DNA of 64,000 nt from Zelopaecilomyces penicillatus (Eukaryota > Ascomycota > Sordariomycetes > Hypocreales > Pseudodiploosporaceae), in the NCBI GenBank assembly GCA_005765155.1, contig VCCP01000003.1, positions 1,736,001-1,800,000 on the forward strand. Direction: 5' to 3'. The number at the start of each line of letters is the position of its first letter. Position 1 is the first letter of the stretch. Below the pieces are notes generated by a model that searched no databases, was not told where the DNA came from, and saw only the letters and a program-made list of their open reading frames with translations. This document shows positions 21,268-33,300 of this stretch, piece after piece. The position numbers were made by a program, and so were the translations under genes.

Positions 21268-24200
21268 GGTGTTGGTGGTAGCGAAGTCGAAATCGAAGTC
21301 GAAGTTTGTGAGTGAACGACGTGCACAAAAAAACTCCTGGATTGAAGTAGAGGTATCTGGGCCTGAGATGGCCAATGGGAATGGAAGGATCTGAAATGTT
21401 TTGCTGCTGATGACAGCTGGGTAACACAGCGATAATGATGGGTCTGGATGGGCAAGACGTGGCGATTCTAAAGCGATGAAGCGATGGGGTAATGGGGTAA
21501 TGAAGTTATGAAGTAATGGAAGAGAAACAAGAATGAAATTGAGGGCGCCCAGAGTTGAAGAATAAATGCTCCAGCATCCTCAGGTCATTGCACTTGCCGT
21601 CAATGTTTGATCGTAGTCAGTAGGAAGTAGCATACGATCTAGTTCAACAATGGGAGCACGGAGTGCGAGTAAGAGGAAGGCAGCTGCCATAGCAAGAATA
21701 CACTGAGGCATCGCTGAGGAAGGCAGAGTGCAATCAACATATGAATGGGAAGGAGGCATAGTGCGGTTGTTATCAGACATACCGAGTTGCGGCGACAGTT
21801 TCGCCATTCTCAATAATGTAGCCATTGAGGGCATTGACTGTTGAAACAAAGTGAATGGTGTGTTCTTCCCGGTCAGACTCGTGCTGTCTGTCACAAAAAG
21901 GCGGGCATCTGAATAGATGAACATCTCTTCAGCATATATATATCTACTCACCTGGCAGTTTCGGTGAGTACCTACTATTACCTACATACTGCCTGCACAC
22001 TTGCATTATGAGGTCGTCGTACCTTACTATATAAGGGTAACTCAAGCTCGGCTTTTGGCAGGAGTCGCTTCTTTGCACACCAATACTAGTAGCACAAAAG
22101 AAAGAGCCGCCTAACTATCAGGAGATTCACAGCCCTGCTCTTCCTCACTGCCGTCTCGCAGGAGTCGTCGATGTTCTGCATGTTTTCCTCAGTATTCAGG
22201 ACCGGTGGAGCATGGACTGTGACTGCCTGCTGAGTGATTGTATGATCATACTAGAACTGCTTCGAGTGTTTGTTGAACGGATTTGTTGGGGGCTGAAAAC
22301 CGTGCGGGACTATGTTGATGAGCTGAATCGGGGCTGTTATCGGCCAGTGTAGTGACTTGAAGGGGTCGGCGCATAAATGCTTCGTAGTATGATGTGTATC
22401 TGCATTCCATATGAGGACTTTAATCACGCAATCAACTTTAAGTAAAGTCCTTCCTGGTCGTCACGTCTGAGTGGAATGCCTTTTAGCTTTACAATCGGCA
22501 TTGGCCGGTGTCCAAGAGAACCTGTTGCATGTCTAGTGCAGTACCTGTCTGTCTACCTTATCTACAGAGTTCTACACCAGCAGTCTTTCAGGACAACCAG
22601 CCACTCGTTCGCATGTAATATTCGCTGTGGATTGAGACTTGGAATGCGAGGCGGAGGGGAATAATGGTGGCCGCAGAGTTCCAATGCAAGCCCACCTTGT
22701 CCAGACCGCAGCCATTCTCAACTCGTAGCTTGCACAATAGATCCAAACAGGTGGGGTTCCATTAATGGCCTCTACGCACAAGTATAAGCTGCGGTCAAAG
22801 TATTACCAGTTAACTTTAGTAGTGTGATGTTATGTAGATCGTCACCTCCATCTGTGTGAGAGACAGATGACGGCGCACAAGTTCCTCGTTTGTCGATAGA
22901 TGCCGCGATTGAGAAGTCTGGTGCTGATCCAAGAGCCTGTTGGTGTGTCGGTGTATCTCCAGCTATTACAACCCCTGCCACAGCAACCAACGTCGACCGA
23001 CAGACATGGACACTGGTACTCGATTGGCAGCCCACTCCGCTGGCAGTCAGTCCACTGACACCTGCAGGCAAAGGCCCTGTAACTGCAGGTCGCGTGTCCA
23101 CTCATCCACTGAGACGCCCTTCGAGAGGCAATGAGGTAGAGACATGCTGCGGCTGGTTGGCCAGCCATTGCCAGCCACAGTTGAAATGAGAATGCTGTCT
23201 GTACGTTTGCAAAAGTTGGTATTCATGAATAATAGGTGATACTCTTTTACACTTGCTGCAGTCTAGGACATTTTTGTCGTCGTCATAGGGAGTCCACGCA
23301 TGCATATAACTCTCTCCTCACTGTCTGTGTACTTGACCCCCCAGAAGGTACTAAGTTGTCACATGGTGACTTAATAGTGTGAGCAACTAATGCCTGTAAC
23401 ACCCAGTAGCAAATATATAAGGTACCTACCTGACTACTCACCTACTCCATATGGTGTCATAACATCTCTGTAACAGGGGGGGGGGATATTGCCAACAAGA
23501 ACCCGTTACGTGAAAAGAGGGCCTGGACAGTTTACACTTGACGAGATATTTCCAGTCATGTAATTATCAAATCTCTTGGGGTGGTCGTGGTTTTGTTTTT
23601 TCCACCCAGTTGCTTGGGTAACTCTACTAAGCACCAAGGCACTAGGCTTAGTAGTATTTTAGTAGCAGTGGTCCTGCGCGTACTGTGTGCACTTTATTCA
23701 TGTATTGTGGAAAACAAGTACCTAAAGAGGCAAGGTAAGAGGTAAGTAAGGCTGGCGGGATGCAACAAGAGCTAATAATGCTACCTATCCCAGGTCCGTC
23801 CCAGGTCCCAGGTGTGGTGGTTCAGGTGCTTGAAGCTAGGCCCAGCTAGGCCCTGTCGCAGAGTGCGGTGTGTGGGTGTGCCCCTCCAATCGACGCCCAC
23901 AGGGTCACAACCTACCCACCCAACCCACCATTCAGCGCTGCTCATGGCCCATTTACACGCATCAACAAGCATAATTGGCCCATTGCCTTTCAATCCTCCT
24001 TCATGCCTTGGTTGCTTGGGCACCGCCAGTCCACATCTGACCGATCAGCATAGACTCACCACAACTCAACTCACCCTTATCATCATATAAGCCGTTTCTG
24101 TTATTATTATAGGGTCCCCTTGGCTGTTGGATCCGACAGTGGCGGCACCCCCAACAGGTAGGTGGTGCCTGAAGACTTGCAAGACCTACCTCTCCCAGCA

Positions 24201-25180
24201 ACTGACTCCGTCTCAGCTCCATCACCAAGCTCCATCGAAAGCTCCATCTCAACCACCACCACCACCAGCTTCAACCACCATCGCCCCCAGCTGACACCCG
24301 TCTCTCTCCCTCCTTGCCTTCGCCCCCATCCCGCTCATCGGCTCTGCGTCTCACCCTCTCGCCTTTTTCTTTTTTTACGTTTCCGTCTCCGCCTCTTGGT
24401 ATCTCTGCCATCTGCTGTTTCTGGCTGGTCATCATACCAAGTCTTCAGTACCGCTCCTCCCTGGCCTTGACCGCCCAACACATCAAGGACCTCCGACAGC
24501 CACCCCGGAAACACCAACACAATATTGCTTTTCAGGACAATCCATACTTTTTTCAAAAAGCACGCCACCAAGAACCTCTCGAGAGAGGCCCTTGCCAGTT
24601 ACCTGAGCGGTGCTTCGTCTTCCAGCTTCTAGAATCGGTAATCTTGACCGGCGACCTGCGTGCATGACCTCTCGCGGTCGGATCTGAGACAGGCAAATCC
24701 CATCGCCAGCTTAGGAAAGACCCAACCCCCGTTTGCAGCGGCGGGCCAGTCTCAAAATTCACCACCGAGTCGCTCTCCCTTGCGTTTGTAAAGTTGAACA
24801 CACCAGCCGCCAGCACTGAATCTCGCCTCTTAAACACGCAGACTGTGTTTTATGAAGGAGGCAGGTTTGTGATCAGCCGGCATTGTGTGGAGCCGTCGGG
24901 ATCAGCGTCGATCGCCTACCGGCACTGCAACCAGGGAAGTAAATCAACACGGGCTTTGCAGCTTCTTTCCCGCCAATTTGCCAACGCCGTCAAAATATCG
25001 TGGTACCCAATCCGGCAACATCCATCTTAACAAGGGAGCCACACGGTGCTAGACGTGGCTCTTATTAGATTGAGAACCACCTTGTGGGAACCATCCTTCA
25101 CCGGCGCCGATCCGAGCAGGGGGGCTAATATCCCGTTTAATAGCCAAACTCCACAACGCACCAGCCATATAAGTTGTACA
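21268..25180. other. Long region without a supported gene (3.9 kb)
   Basis: No recognisable gene was found. A weak - strand candidate runs from ATG 21924 to 21580 (114 aa) with one hydrophobic segment (ILAMAAAFLLLALRAP), possibly a small membrane protein. From 21950 to 23770 the sequence is full of stops and carries TACCTA/GGTAGGTA motifs and a G10 run at about 23476-23485. From about 24180 to 25180 it is CT- and CCACC-rich, consistent with the promoter and long 5' leader of the coiled-coil gene. No tRNA seen. Confidence 0.45.
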
Positions 25181-26446
25181 ATGCAAAGCTTGTCTACCAA
25201 CCCCAGCAAGGGGCCTGATGTATGCCAACCTCATGAGATGAGCAGAACTACACCCTTGTACCTGTCAGGACTCGAACCCTTAACAACGACATCCCCCGCG
25301 TCTCTCTCAACTTCCCCATCCAGCAAAACCACTATTACCACACACCAGCATGGGCACCACCACGGCATAGACCTAGGCTCTTCACCGAAACATCAGTCGC
25401 CTCTGCGATATTCCCTCCCACTTCCCAACGACATGATGACCGAGTCTCCTGGAGGGCTGAAGGTTCCCTCACCGACCTCGGCCACACCTTCCCGGTTTTC
25501 ATTCTTCACTTCGAGAATGCCCTCTGTCAAGGGCCGGGTTCCAGCCCCCACTTCCACAGCCATGCTTCAGGGTGACGACCTCATCAACCTTGATATTGAC
25601 AGAGCCCTGTTTCCGACTGGTCCGCCATTAGATGGGAATACATTCTCTCCGGCGGCATTCATGAACTTGCAGCAGACTGCAGCTGGTCTCCTGAAGAAAT
25701 TCCAGACAGCTTACCGGAACAAAACCACGAAGTTGCAGGAGATGCAGTTGGAGCGGGAAGCACACGATGATGAGAAGGCGGAAGCGGAAACAAGGACACG
25801 GCACCTCAAAATGCAGCTAGGTGACATGGCTCGGAAAGCGGCCGAGGCGGAGGCTGTCATGCAGGCACTGATGGAGGAACTCAACACTGAAAAGAGACTC
25901 AGGATGGAAGAGCGGCTCGCGAGGGAAAAGGTCATGGTTTTGTCATCGGATAGCTCCACAATATCGGAAGATTTGGGTGTCGAAGACGACCAGCGGAGGA
26001 GGACATGGAGGAGAAGCGGCGAGACACTCAAGTCAGACCTGGGCTTCGAAACAGACGATGAAAGTATGGAGGCAGCCAGCTTGTTCTCTCGACCACGCAG
26101 TCCAACATTGGGAGGAAGTATATTGGAAATCAATGCATTTGATTCCCCAACGCCTGTTGCCCAGACAAAGATCATGGCTTTGGAGACACCTCGTCCGCTA
26201 CGGCCGTCTCAACCACAAATGACGACTTTTCAGAAGCTTTTCAAAGGTATTTCCAACGACCCATCAAGAATCGACGATTCACGTAAGGTGAGTGAGTGCC
26301 AGAACTGTCAAGGCCAAGAATCCAGCGTCGCTTGGGATACGGCTAGTCTGTTGAGGATCGAAAACAGGGGCCTCAAGCACAGGGTTGGAGAATTGGAAAC
26401 TCTGGTAGAGGAAGCACTCGACGTGGTCAATAGCGTTGGACTGTGA
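25181..26446 (+). CDS. Coiled-coil protein, 421 aa, function unknown
   Basis: The frame is open from 25046, but there it would start with GTG; ATG 25181 (MQSLSTNPSKG) is the first usable start. Residues 1-150 are Ser/Thr/Pro-rich and probably disordered. A central coiled coil runs from about residue 165 to 255 (LLKKFQTAYRNKTTKLQEMQ, EAEAVMQALMEELNTEKRLR). A phospho-site-rich segment follows (VLSSDSSTISEDLG, FETDDESMEAA). A second short helix ends the protein (RIENRGLKHRVGELETLVEE). A CxxC pair (SECQNCQGQ) precedes it. No intron is needed. Such architecture occurs in scaffold proteins of the cytoskeleton or cell cortex, but no family is recognised. The 5' leader appears long, and a homopolymer tract lies 91 bp past the stop. 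Confidence 0.75.
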   Translation: MQSLSTNPSKGPDVCQPHEMSRTTPLYLSGLEPLTTTSPASLSTSPSSKTTITTHQHGHHHGIDLGSSPKHQSPLRYSLPLPNDMMTESPGGLKVPSPTSATPSRFSFFTSRMPSVKGRVPAPTSTAMLQGDDLINLDIDRALFPTGPPLDGNTFSPAAFMNLQQTAAGLLKKFQTAYRNKTTKLQEMQLEREAHDDEKAEAETRTRHLKMQLGDMARKAAEAEAVMQALMEELNTEKRLRMEERLAREKVMVLSSDSSTISEDLGVEDDQRRRTWRRSGETLKSDLGFETDDESMEAASLFSRPRSPTLGGSILEINAFDSPTPVAQTKIMALETPRPLRPSQPQMTTFQKLFKGISNDPSRIDDSRKVSECQNCQGQESSVAWDTASLLRIENRGLKHRVGELETLVEEALDVVNSVGL

Positions 26447-26537
26447 GGGGTATTAGGTATATTGTCTGCGTGGGATATCTGGATTTCAAAAGGACTGGTG
26501 GTGTTTAAGGACGCTGTGTTTCAGAACACAAGCATTG

Positions 26538-26548
26538 TTTTTTTTTTT

Positions 26549-26579
<31 letters not shown>

Positions 26580-26583
26580 GGGG
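26538..26583. repeat. Poly(T)21-poly(G)25 homopolymer junction
   Basis: Twenty-one T residues (26538-26558) are followed directly by twenty-five G residues (26559-26583). The tract lies 91 bp downstream of the coiled-coil gene's stop codon. The lengths as printed may include sequencing slippage. Confidence 0.95.
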
Positions 26584-26810
26584 ATCTTTAAACGAGTCAT
26601 GATGAGATGTTTTACATGTTTATTTTCCAGAGCTTTATCGCCCTTCTTCCTTCAAGGGCTTCCTTTCACTCTCCTTATGTTCAGCCTCTTGCTAGTAGAG
26701 ATGAGGAAATCTAGTCCTTCACTAGACAGAGAGAGCTATACTCCGACAATATTCAATATAGGAGTTTCCAATGTGCTTTCTTGTCGGTCATGCAACATTT
26801 GTCTACTAGC

Positions 26811-27279
26811 TTACTCAAAAGTCTCTCGAAACCCGTCCGCTAGCTCTTCTGCCGACAGTTTCATATTTGAGAAGTCCCGCGCCATCCACCATCTATTGCG
26901 ACGTTGCTGAAGGTAAGCTGGGACTGGGGGGTATTGCCATCTTTTGTCTTCTTGAGAGAGTATGTAAATTGGACGTTGGAAAGGTGGGTACAGGCGACCT
27001 TTCCAGTGGCATTGTCTCAATATGAATGAATTGTTTCTCATCTTCCTCCCTTAGGTGAGCGACACAAGTAATATCAACAGGGGTGTACACCGGCAAGTCT
27101 AACATAGGGACATGGGCACGGGTTATTAAATTTGATGAGGGGAGCCTTGGGATCTCAGGTGTCTCCACGACGTGGTAGAATGGCCGTGGTTCACGACTTG
27201 TCGTATATTTATTGAGTTTAAATGACGGACTCGGCTGGGGCGTCAGGTTGTCCGAGTCGGGCGATTGTGCATGGAGCAT
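26811..27279 (-). pseudogene. Possible small gene with frame switch, function unknown
   Basis: ATG 27279 opens a 128-codon frame ending at 26893 (MLHAQSPDSDNLTPQPSPSF, then RPFYHVVETPEIPRLPS and VYTPVDITCVAHLREEDE). The overlapping frame shifted by one base ends at 26811 and looks more protein-like at its end (RWQYPPVPAYLQQRRNRWW, MKLSAEELADGFRETFE). The join would fall near 26990-27010. No convincing intron fits the phase, so this is either a frameshifted gene or chance. No family recognised. Confidence 0.3.
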
Positions 27280-28190
27280 GTTTCACTCACTACCCTACAA
27301 CACTTGCTGGCCCTTATAAGCAACAGCAGCAATCTGCAAGAAAATAGTATGGGAGTTCCGTTCTGCTAGAGTGAGGATTCGTCCTTGTGACGATTAGATA
27401 ACGTAAATTGAAATGGACTTGTAAAAATTGTCACGAGACCATCGCTTGTACAGGTATGGTGATCACTCGCATTCCCAATTCAATAGATTGGTGTTTGGGA
27501 TGAAGTGGCCGTGTTCGGCATTATGCTCGACGAGGATCGTCCAATGGAGAGGTATTGAAAAGTAATAAAGCCGAGCAGCGCATGAATTTTATGCATCCTT
27601 GAACCGTTTGGTTACATTAACATATGACGTGGATTCACAAGGGGTTGCTTGGCTCACAGTTGGGTGACTTGAAACCGAACTTTCCGTGTTTAAAGTCGAT
27701 GAACACCACACTTTCAAGTATTAGAGGCACCCGCATCAACACCATAACATGTTTATTTGGTAAATTTGTTGCTACATCATACACATATAAAATCTGCTAA
27801 ATGAATATATAATGAAGTAATACAAGAAAGTATAGCTCATTCCTTGGGACCACAAGTCCAAAGATAAAGCCAGTTTGTCTTAATGGCAGAAGAATTGACA
27901 TGTAAGGTGCTAGTTAGGAGGTTATAAACGCCAGCGAATGCTTGAGATAACATAACAAAGAGAATTCCTGAGTTGAATATAAGTACAGCAATGGATTAAT
28001 TAAACTCACACATACAAAGTTAAGTGTTGCCTAATACTCACCTGAATTGAGACCAATCCCACAGGATGGGTGGGATTTCAAGACACATTCAATGTCTTAC
28101 TATGCTGCCAAACAGGCAGATGAAAGCTCTATAATGTAGAAGAAATCACGTTTCTTCATACAAAGTCAGGACTCAGCATCCCAACTTCGA
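27280..28190. other. AT-rich intergenic region
   Basis: About 900 bp of AT-rich sequence rich in stops in all frames, leading up to the tRNA gene. Nothing else supported. Confidence 0.45.
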
Positions 28191-28281
28191 GGTCTGGTGG
28201 TCTAGCGGTATGATTCTCGCTTAGGGTAAACCCTACAGCATAGCTTGCGAGAGGTCCCGGGTTCAATCCCCGGCCAGACCC
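28191..28281 (+). tRNA. tRNA-Pro (AGG) with 19-nt intron
   Basis: The acceptor stem pairs GGTCTGG (28191-28197) with CCAGACC (28274-28280), followed by discriminator C. The anticodon stem CTCGC (28216-28220) pairs with GCGAG (28247-28251). The anticodon AGG is at 28223-28225. A 19-nt intron at 28227-28245 follows G37, the standard position for eukaryotic tRNA introns. The T arm is CCGGG TTCAATC CCCGG. The exon sequence matches the typical fungal tRNA-Pro layout. A TTCTTTTT run just downstream is the Pol III terminator. Confidence 0.95.
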
Positions 28282-28289
28282 TTCTTTTT
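28282..28289 (+). terminator. RNA polymerase III terminator of tRNA-Pro
   Basis: TTCTTTTT directly follows the discriminator base of the tRNA-Pro gene; a run of T residues on the non-template strand is the usual Pol III stop signal. Confidence 0.8.
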
Positions 28290-28770
28290 GCATTTTTCGA
28301 TGCATTCCTCTTCTCACAGTGGAATGAACACATAAGGCAAAATCTGGGATGTTCGTTCTCTTTTGTCATGTTGTTGTTGTTTTGTCAATTTTCTTGTCGG
28401 GCTAACTGACTAAGTGGGTGGTGGGTGAGTGCAGCCGGAAGAAGATTGATGGATAACGGTAAATAGGTATGAACTAGTTATCGCATATTAAGCTAACTAA
28501 TAATAACCCCTTGTTTGTATACTGCCATTGTCTTTTGTTAATATTCATAAACGTACTTTTTAAACGATGTAATATACTTCATTTTTTTTTTTACTTCGAG
28601 TACTTGATGTATAGCTAAATTATCAATCGTGCTCTTCAAATTAATTACTCTTCCCATTTACACATGGCATGTGATGACACTATTCACCTTGTACATAGGA
28701 GAGGGATGCTCGCATCTATTCGATCGTCTTGCTTGATGCCGCAATGATACAACCAACTTTTCAACCCTTT
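28290..28770. other. AT-rich intergenic region
   Basis: About 480 bp of AT-rich sequence between the tRNA gene and the 3' end of a - strand gene. No gene seen. Confidence 0.45.
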
Positions 28771-29653
28771 TCACCTTGCCCTCTTCATATTTTTCCTATC
28801 CTTCGAAGCAATAGATGGCAAACCATTTCCTCCCGACATGCGAGAATGATGGCAGTCTCGCCAAGCGTCGTCATCTATGTATGTTTTCGGCCCCTCTTGA
28901 ACAGGCACCATCTTCGAGCTAGGGACGTACCGGAGTTGATTATTAGCTGACGCCTGTCGCCGCCCCGTATCGTGTCTGTTGCTGCTGGCTTTGTAGTCGC
29001 TGATTTTCTTTGATGTTCGGGGATTCTTGCTCTCATCCATTCGCTTCCCTCTTGCATCGTTGCCGACGCCTTTTCTTCCACTGGATTGGTAGGTAGTGCT
29101 TGCATATCGTGTTTTCTGTTTGGGCCAAGGCGATGCCGGGTTTGGTGGTGAAATCTTGCATTTGTCGCAGTAATAGGGTTGCTGAGATGGCGACTGTGGC
29201 GGGATATTTCATTATAAGTAGTTTGTTGAAAAGGGGGGTTCAATAGTAAGTATTGATAGGTGGATGAGTGAAGATTGAAGATAAGTCGAGAAACGAGAAG
29301 AAACCCACCTCTGTAGTATTTTGCCCACCAGGGTAGATATTGATCTGGCACTTGGCCCCTTCCCCATAGTACGATGATTTTCTGGCATCACCGAAATTCC
29401 AGCTTCTCGACTCCTGGTTGCAACACCCAGGATACCCACTACCATGATAATAATCATCATCCCCAGAGCTGTAGCAAGAAGAGCAACACTGACAGCAAGA
29501 AGAGCAGCAGGAAGAGTCATCTGTTTCAGAATCGCTGGTCTCACTATAAATGTATGCGTAGGGTCTTCCTCTCTGATTTGAAACTGCGCCGTAGATATCT
29601 TCCTTTGCGACCCGGACATGGTCGTCAACAATTTTTGCCATGCCTTCAGCCAT
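28771..29653 (-). CDS. Small Cys-cluster protein, 255 aa, two exons, unknown function
   Basis: ATG 29653 (MAEGMAKIVDDHVRVAKED) opens exon 1, which ends at 29309 before a GTGGGT donor. Exon 2 starts at 29193 (after CCACAG; 29181 is an alternative in-frame acceptor) and ends at the TGA at 28771. Joining them replaces a stop-bound tail with a coherent second half. Exon 1 carries a dense Cys block (DDSSCCSSCCQCCSSCYSS) flanked by Tyr/Asp/Gly-rich sequence. Exon 2 begins with a YYCDKCK motif and continues basic and polar to MKRAR. No signal peptide or membrane span is apparent. The frame extends to 29680 upstream but only through TTG. The Cys clusters could bind metal or be lipid-modified; that is speculation. 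I do not recognise the family. Confidence 0.6.
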
Positions 29654-30369
29654 AATGCCTGGTTCAAGTGAGGAAGACAAGTAAAGTTAAAGTTGATTTA
29701 AAGAATATCAAGGGGTATGGTTGTTTCCTTTTCCCCTTAGCTGTGTTGCTATGGTAGCAATGTAAACCGGGCGGATGCGATTGGAAACTCTCTGCCTTGG
29801 GAACTACCGTCATATATATTATTTAGGTTCCTGTTTCTATTAATCAAGTATTGGGACATAACGATCAAAATCTTGATAAAGGAGGTGCCTCAGTCAACAG
29901 CATGTCGTTGATTTCGGGCACAGGCATTTGTTTGCGTCGTACATTGTGTCATACTGGGCGTCGCCAACCGCTACCAGGTTCGGTATGGCGAAGGACGTAG
30001 TTGCACCTCACTCACCCCTTTTGTAGGCTGACCTTGTATCCGCAAAAGCCTTCGCTAAACGGATCGCATGTGTTAGAGATGGTAAGCGAGCCCTGGATGC
30101 ATGGAAGATGGTATGCCTTCGTGTGAGCTCTGCTTTCATTACACTATTGTGATGCAAACATATGATTGTTAGGTTGGCCTTGCCATACCATAAAGATATG
30201 TGTAAAATACACATGTTCTTCCATTGCAATCCTTTTGCCATCCTCCATCTCCCATATGTTTACATAAAAGCCAAACCCTTTCCGAGTAACCCAAAACAAC
30301 AAACGCCGCATTATATATACCCTCATCCTATCTACCGCCATCATTTATCATGAACAAACGTAGCCTGCC
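29654..30369. other. Intergenic region
   Basis: About 700 bp containing the promoter of the Cys-cluster gene and the 3' flank of the myosin gene. Short ORFs at 30008-30353 have no recognisable content. Confidence 0.45.
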
Positions 30370-33300
30370 TTACAGAAAACCCTTCGTTAGGCTCGGCTGC
30401 CTGTTGATGCTGGCCCTGCCCTGCGGTACATCAATCATAGAGGCATCATCCACTTCACTTCCTCTCCATTGTCCAATCCGGCTGCGGACGCTGCCCATGC
30501 CGTTTGTTGAACCTTTTTCTGTCCGGAGTCCCTTCCAGCCCTCCAGCTCCCGCTCTAGGCGGAGGCTCTTCTCCTTCTCCTCTCGTAGTTCGCGCTCAGC
30601 ACGACGTGCTGATAGCTGGTTTGTGGACTCTGAACTCTGCAGCTCATCAATCGCCTTGAGAAGCTTGTCGACCTTGTCGCGCATGCGACTAACATCATCT
30701 GATAGCTGTGTGTTCTGCTTGTCCTTGCGATCAATCTGTGCCTGCAGATCCTTTACAATTCGGTCAACATTACGGACAGATCGTTGAGATTTGGACCGCT
30801 CAGTCTCTTGATCATCGAGTTGTGATTCAAGCTGAATAATTGTTAGTACCGTCAAGGTAATTAGAGTGTGGATAATTCCAGGAATCAGTGTTGTGCTTAC
30901 CTCTTGAATGCGCTTATGCAGGAACTTGATATCATGGCTGGCGCTCGAGTATCCCTTGGTCTCGAGGTCGACAAGCCTAAGCTGTGCCTCGTTCAAGTTC
31001 TTCTCCAATGCCATCTTTTGCTTATGAAGTCCTGCAATGGCTTCACGTTCTGCCATTACGTCCTTTTGAATCTCAGATACGAGTGCCTCGGCACGTCGCA
31101 TTTTCTCTACTGCAGCTCCTGCGATATCCTCCTGATGGGCTAAAGTAGCCTTTAACTCGAGGATCTCCTTGTCCATGTGGGCGGCGTCGCGGAGTGAAGG
31201 GCTGCCACCCTTGGCAAGTTCGTCAAAGCCAGCCTTTGCTTCTTCAAGGCGCGTTTCGATGCTCCGTTTCTCTCGCAGAAGGAGATCACGTTCCGATGTG
31301 ATTTCATCAACTGAAGATCGAAGGCTCCGTACTTGTGAGAGTAGAGTAACAATTTTGCTCTGCGAGTCATTGTGTGCGTTGACAGCCTCATCACGAGAGG
31401 ATGCGACATCAGCTAGCGTTGACTCTAGTCTGGTCTTCTCTTTGGACCACGTTGAGCTATTGAGGACTTCGTCATCCCACTTCGATCGAAGCTCATCCAG
31501 CTCTTCTCGAAGTCTAGCAATCTCTGCTTGTTTGTACAGCTTCTCCTCCCGAGCAAGATCAAGTTCCTTGGTGAGCGTGGTGAACTCGGCTTGATACTTT
31601 TTGCGCGTCTGCTCCAAACTTGACTCCTTGTCCTCGATATCCATAGCTCGCTGATTTCGGTAGTCTTCTAGTTCGTGCTGGAGCCGTTTCTTAGCCTGCA
31701 TAGCTGCCGCCAAATCTGTCGATAGATCCTCCACCTTTTCATCGAGTCGTTGATTTTGGCTTTGCAGATCCTCAATGCTGGCATCCATCTTCTGCCGTTC
31801 GGCCATAACCTCCGCATATGTGTCCTCGGCTTCTCTCGCCTGAGACTTGGCGAATTGTTCGGCCCTTGTGGCTTTCAATACAGCAATCTCTGCTTGTTCA
31901 AGTTTGCTGAAGTATTCATCCGCTCGACTCTTGTACATCTGGAGGCTCGAAGTGACGTCTGCAAGCTTGGATGATTCGGCGTCAAGTCGAATCTGGATGT
32001 CGGTGAACTCCTGCAACAGCTGACTTCGGCTCTGAGCCTCCTGCTCACGCGCCGCTGTCATTTCTTGAAGATCTGATCTTGAGTCGCGGAGTTCCACCTC
32101 CAAGTTTGCTCGTCCGTGGCGCATCTTGTCAAAGTGGGACTTGACATCGGCTAATTCTGCTATGGCATCCTTATGGCTATGCAGGAGCGAGCGGCGTGAT
32201 TCTTCTTGGCTATTGAACACGTCCAGAAGCTCTTCATGCGATCGGGTCTGGATATCTCGGAGAGTCAGCTCGCCGCTTCGAATGCTCTTTTCCAGGACAG
32301 AAATCTTCTTGCTCGAATCATCCAGCATCTCGTGAAGACGACTGTTCACTTTCTCAAGCTTCTGCATGCGCAACTGCGAGGGAGTATCTTCGTCGTACGA
32401 GTCAAGTCCGGGGGTGCTTCGCTCCAGTTGGCTCTGCAGATGTCGATTTTGCATCTGGGCAAGTTGAAGCTGATTTTGTAGTTCTTCAACCTCAGCTTTC
32501 AAATCCATACGGTTATTCAAGCTTAGAATATCAGCTGTACGATCGGAGCGAGCTGAGTCTTGTAGTAACTCTGCTTCCTGGATGCGCCGCGCAGGAGTTG
32601 AGTTATTTGAGTTGCGTCGAATGCTGATCTTAACCGGCTTTCTTTGCATCGGGGAACCTGGAAACGGGGCCTCATTGGGGTTGATTTCCTCTAGTTTGGG
32701 TCTGCTTGCAGTCTCGTTTCGTGAATTTGCTCTCAACTCATTCAGCTGGCTCTCAGCATTCGTTCTTGCCACTGATTGAGCACGAAGCTTCTGTTGCAGC
32801 TCCTCGACGATTCGTACAAGATCAAAGTTTTTCAACATTGCCTTCTCTTGATTGCTGTTTGCTTGAGGGGGGATTTGCACTTCTGGATCAGCCACCTTCA
32901 ACGCTCTGAGCACTTGCGCACGTAATTCCTCAAGCTCTTTATCGCGAGAGTCAATTGAGACTTGCAGTGTCCTTACAGTCGCCTGGGTTTGGGTGCGCAA
33001 CTGGCGCTCGGAGTCAATAGTGCGGTTGGCCTCCGCCAGCTGGGCCGTGACGTTAGAGGAAGCCTTTTCCGCATTCCTACTTGCCTTTGCCTCTCTGGAC
33101 ACCTCATGATTCAGATCTTCGACACTGAGCTGCAACTTCTCGGTTTTCTTCTCTAAGGCGGCAACAGCTAGCTGCGAATCACCAAGCAGTTTATTTAGCT
33201 TGGTGTTTTGATCTTCTAATCTTGACTTTTCTCCTCGGAGAGACATGAGCTGCCCCCGTGAAGCTTCACTCGCTCTGGAAGTAGATCGAGCGATTTCCAA

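Noticed and set aside
30350..30787. 145-codon + strand frame
   Set aside because: Antisense shadow of the myosin tail; composition (Ser/Arg/Leu) mirrors the coiled-coil codons.
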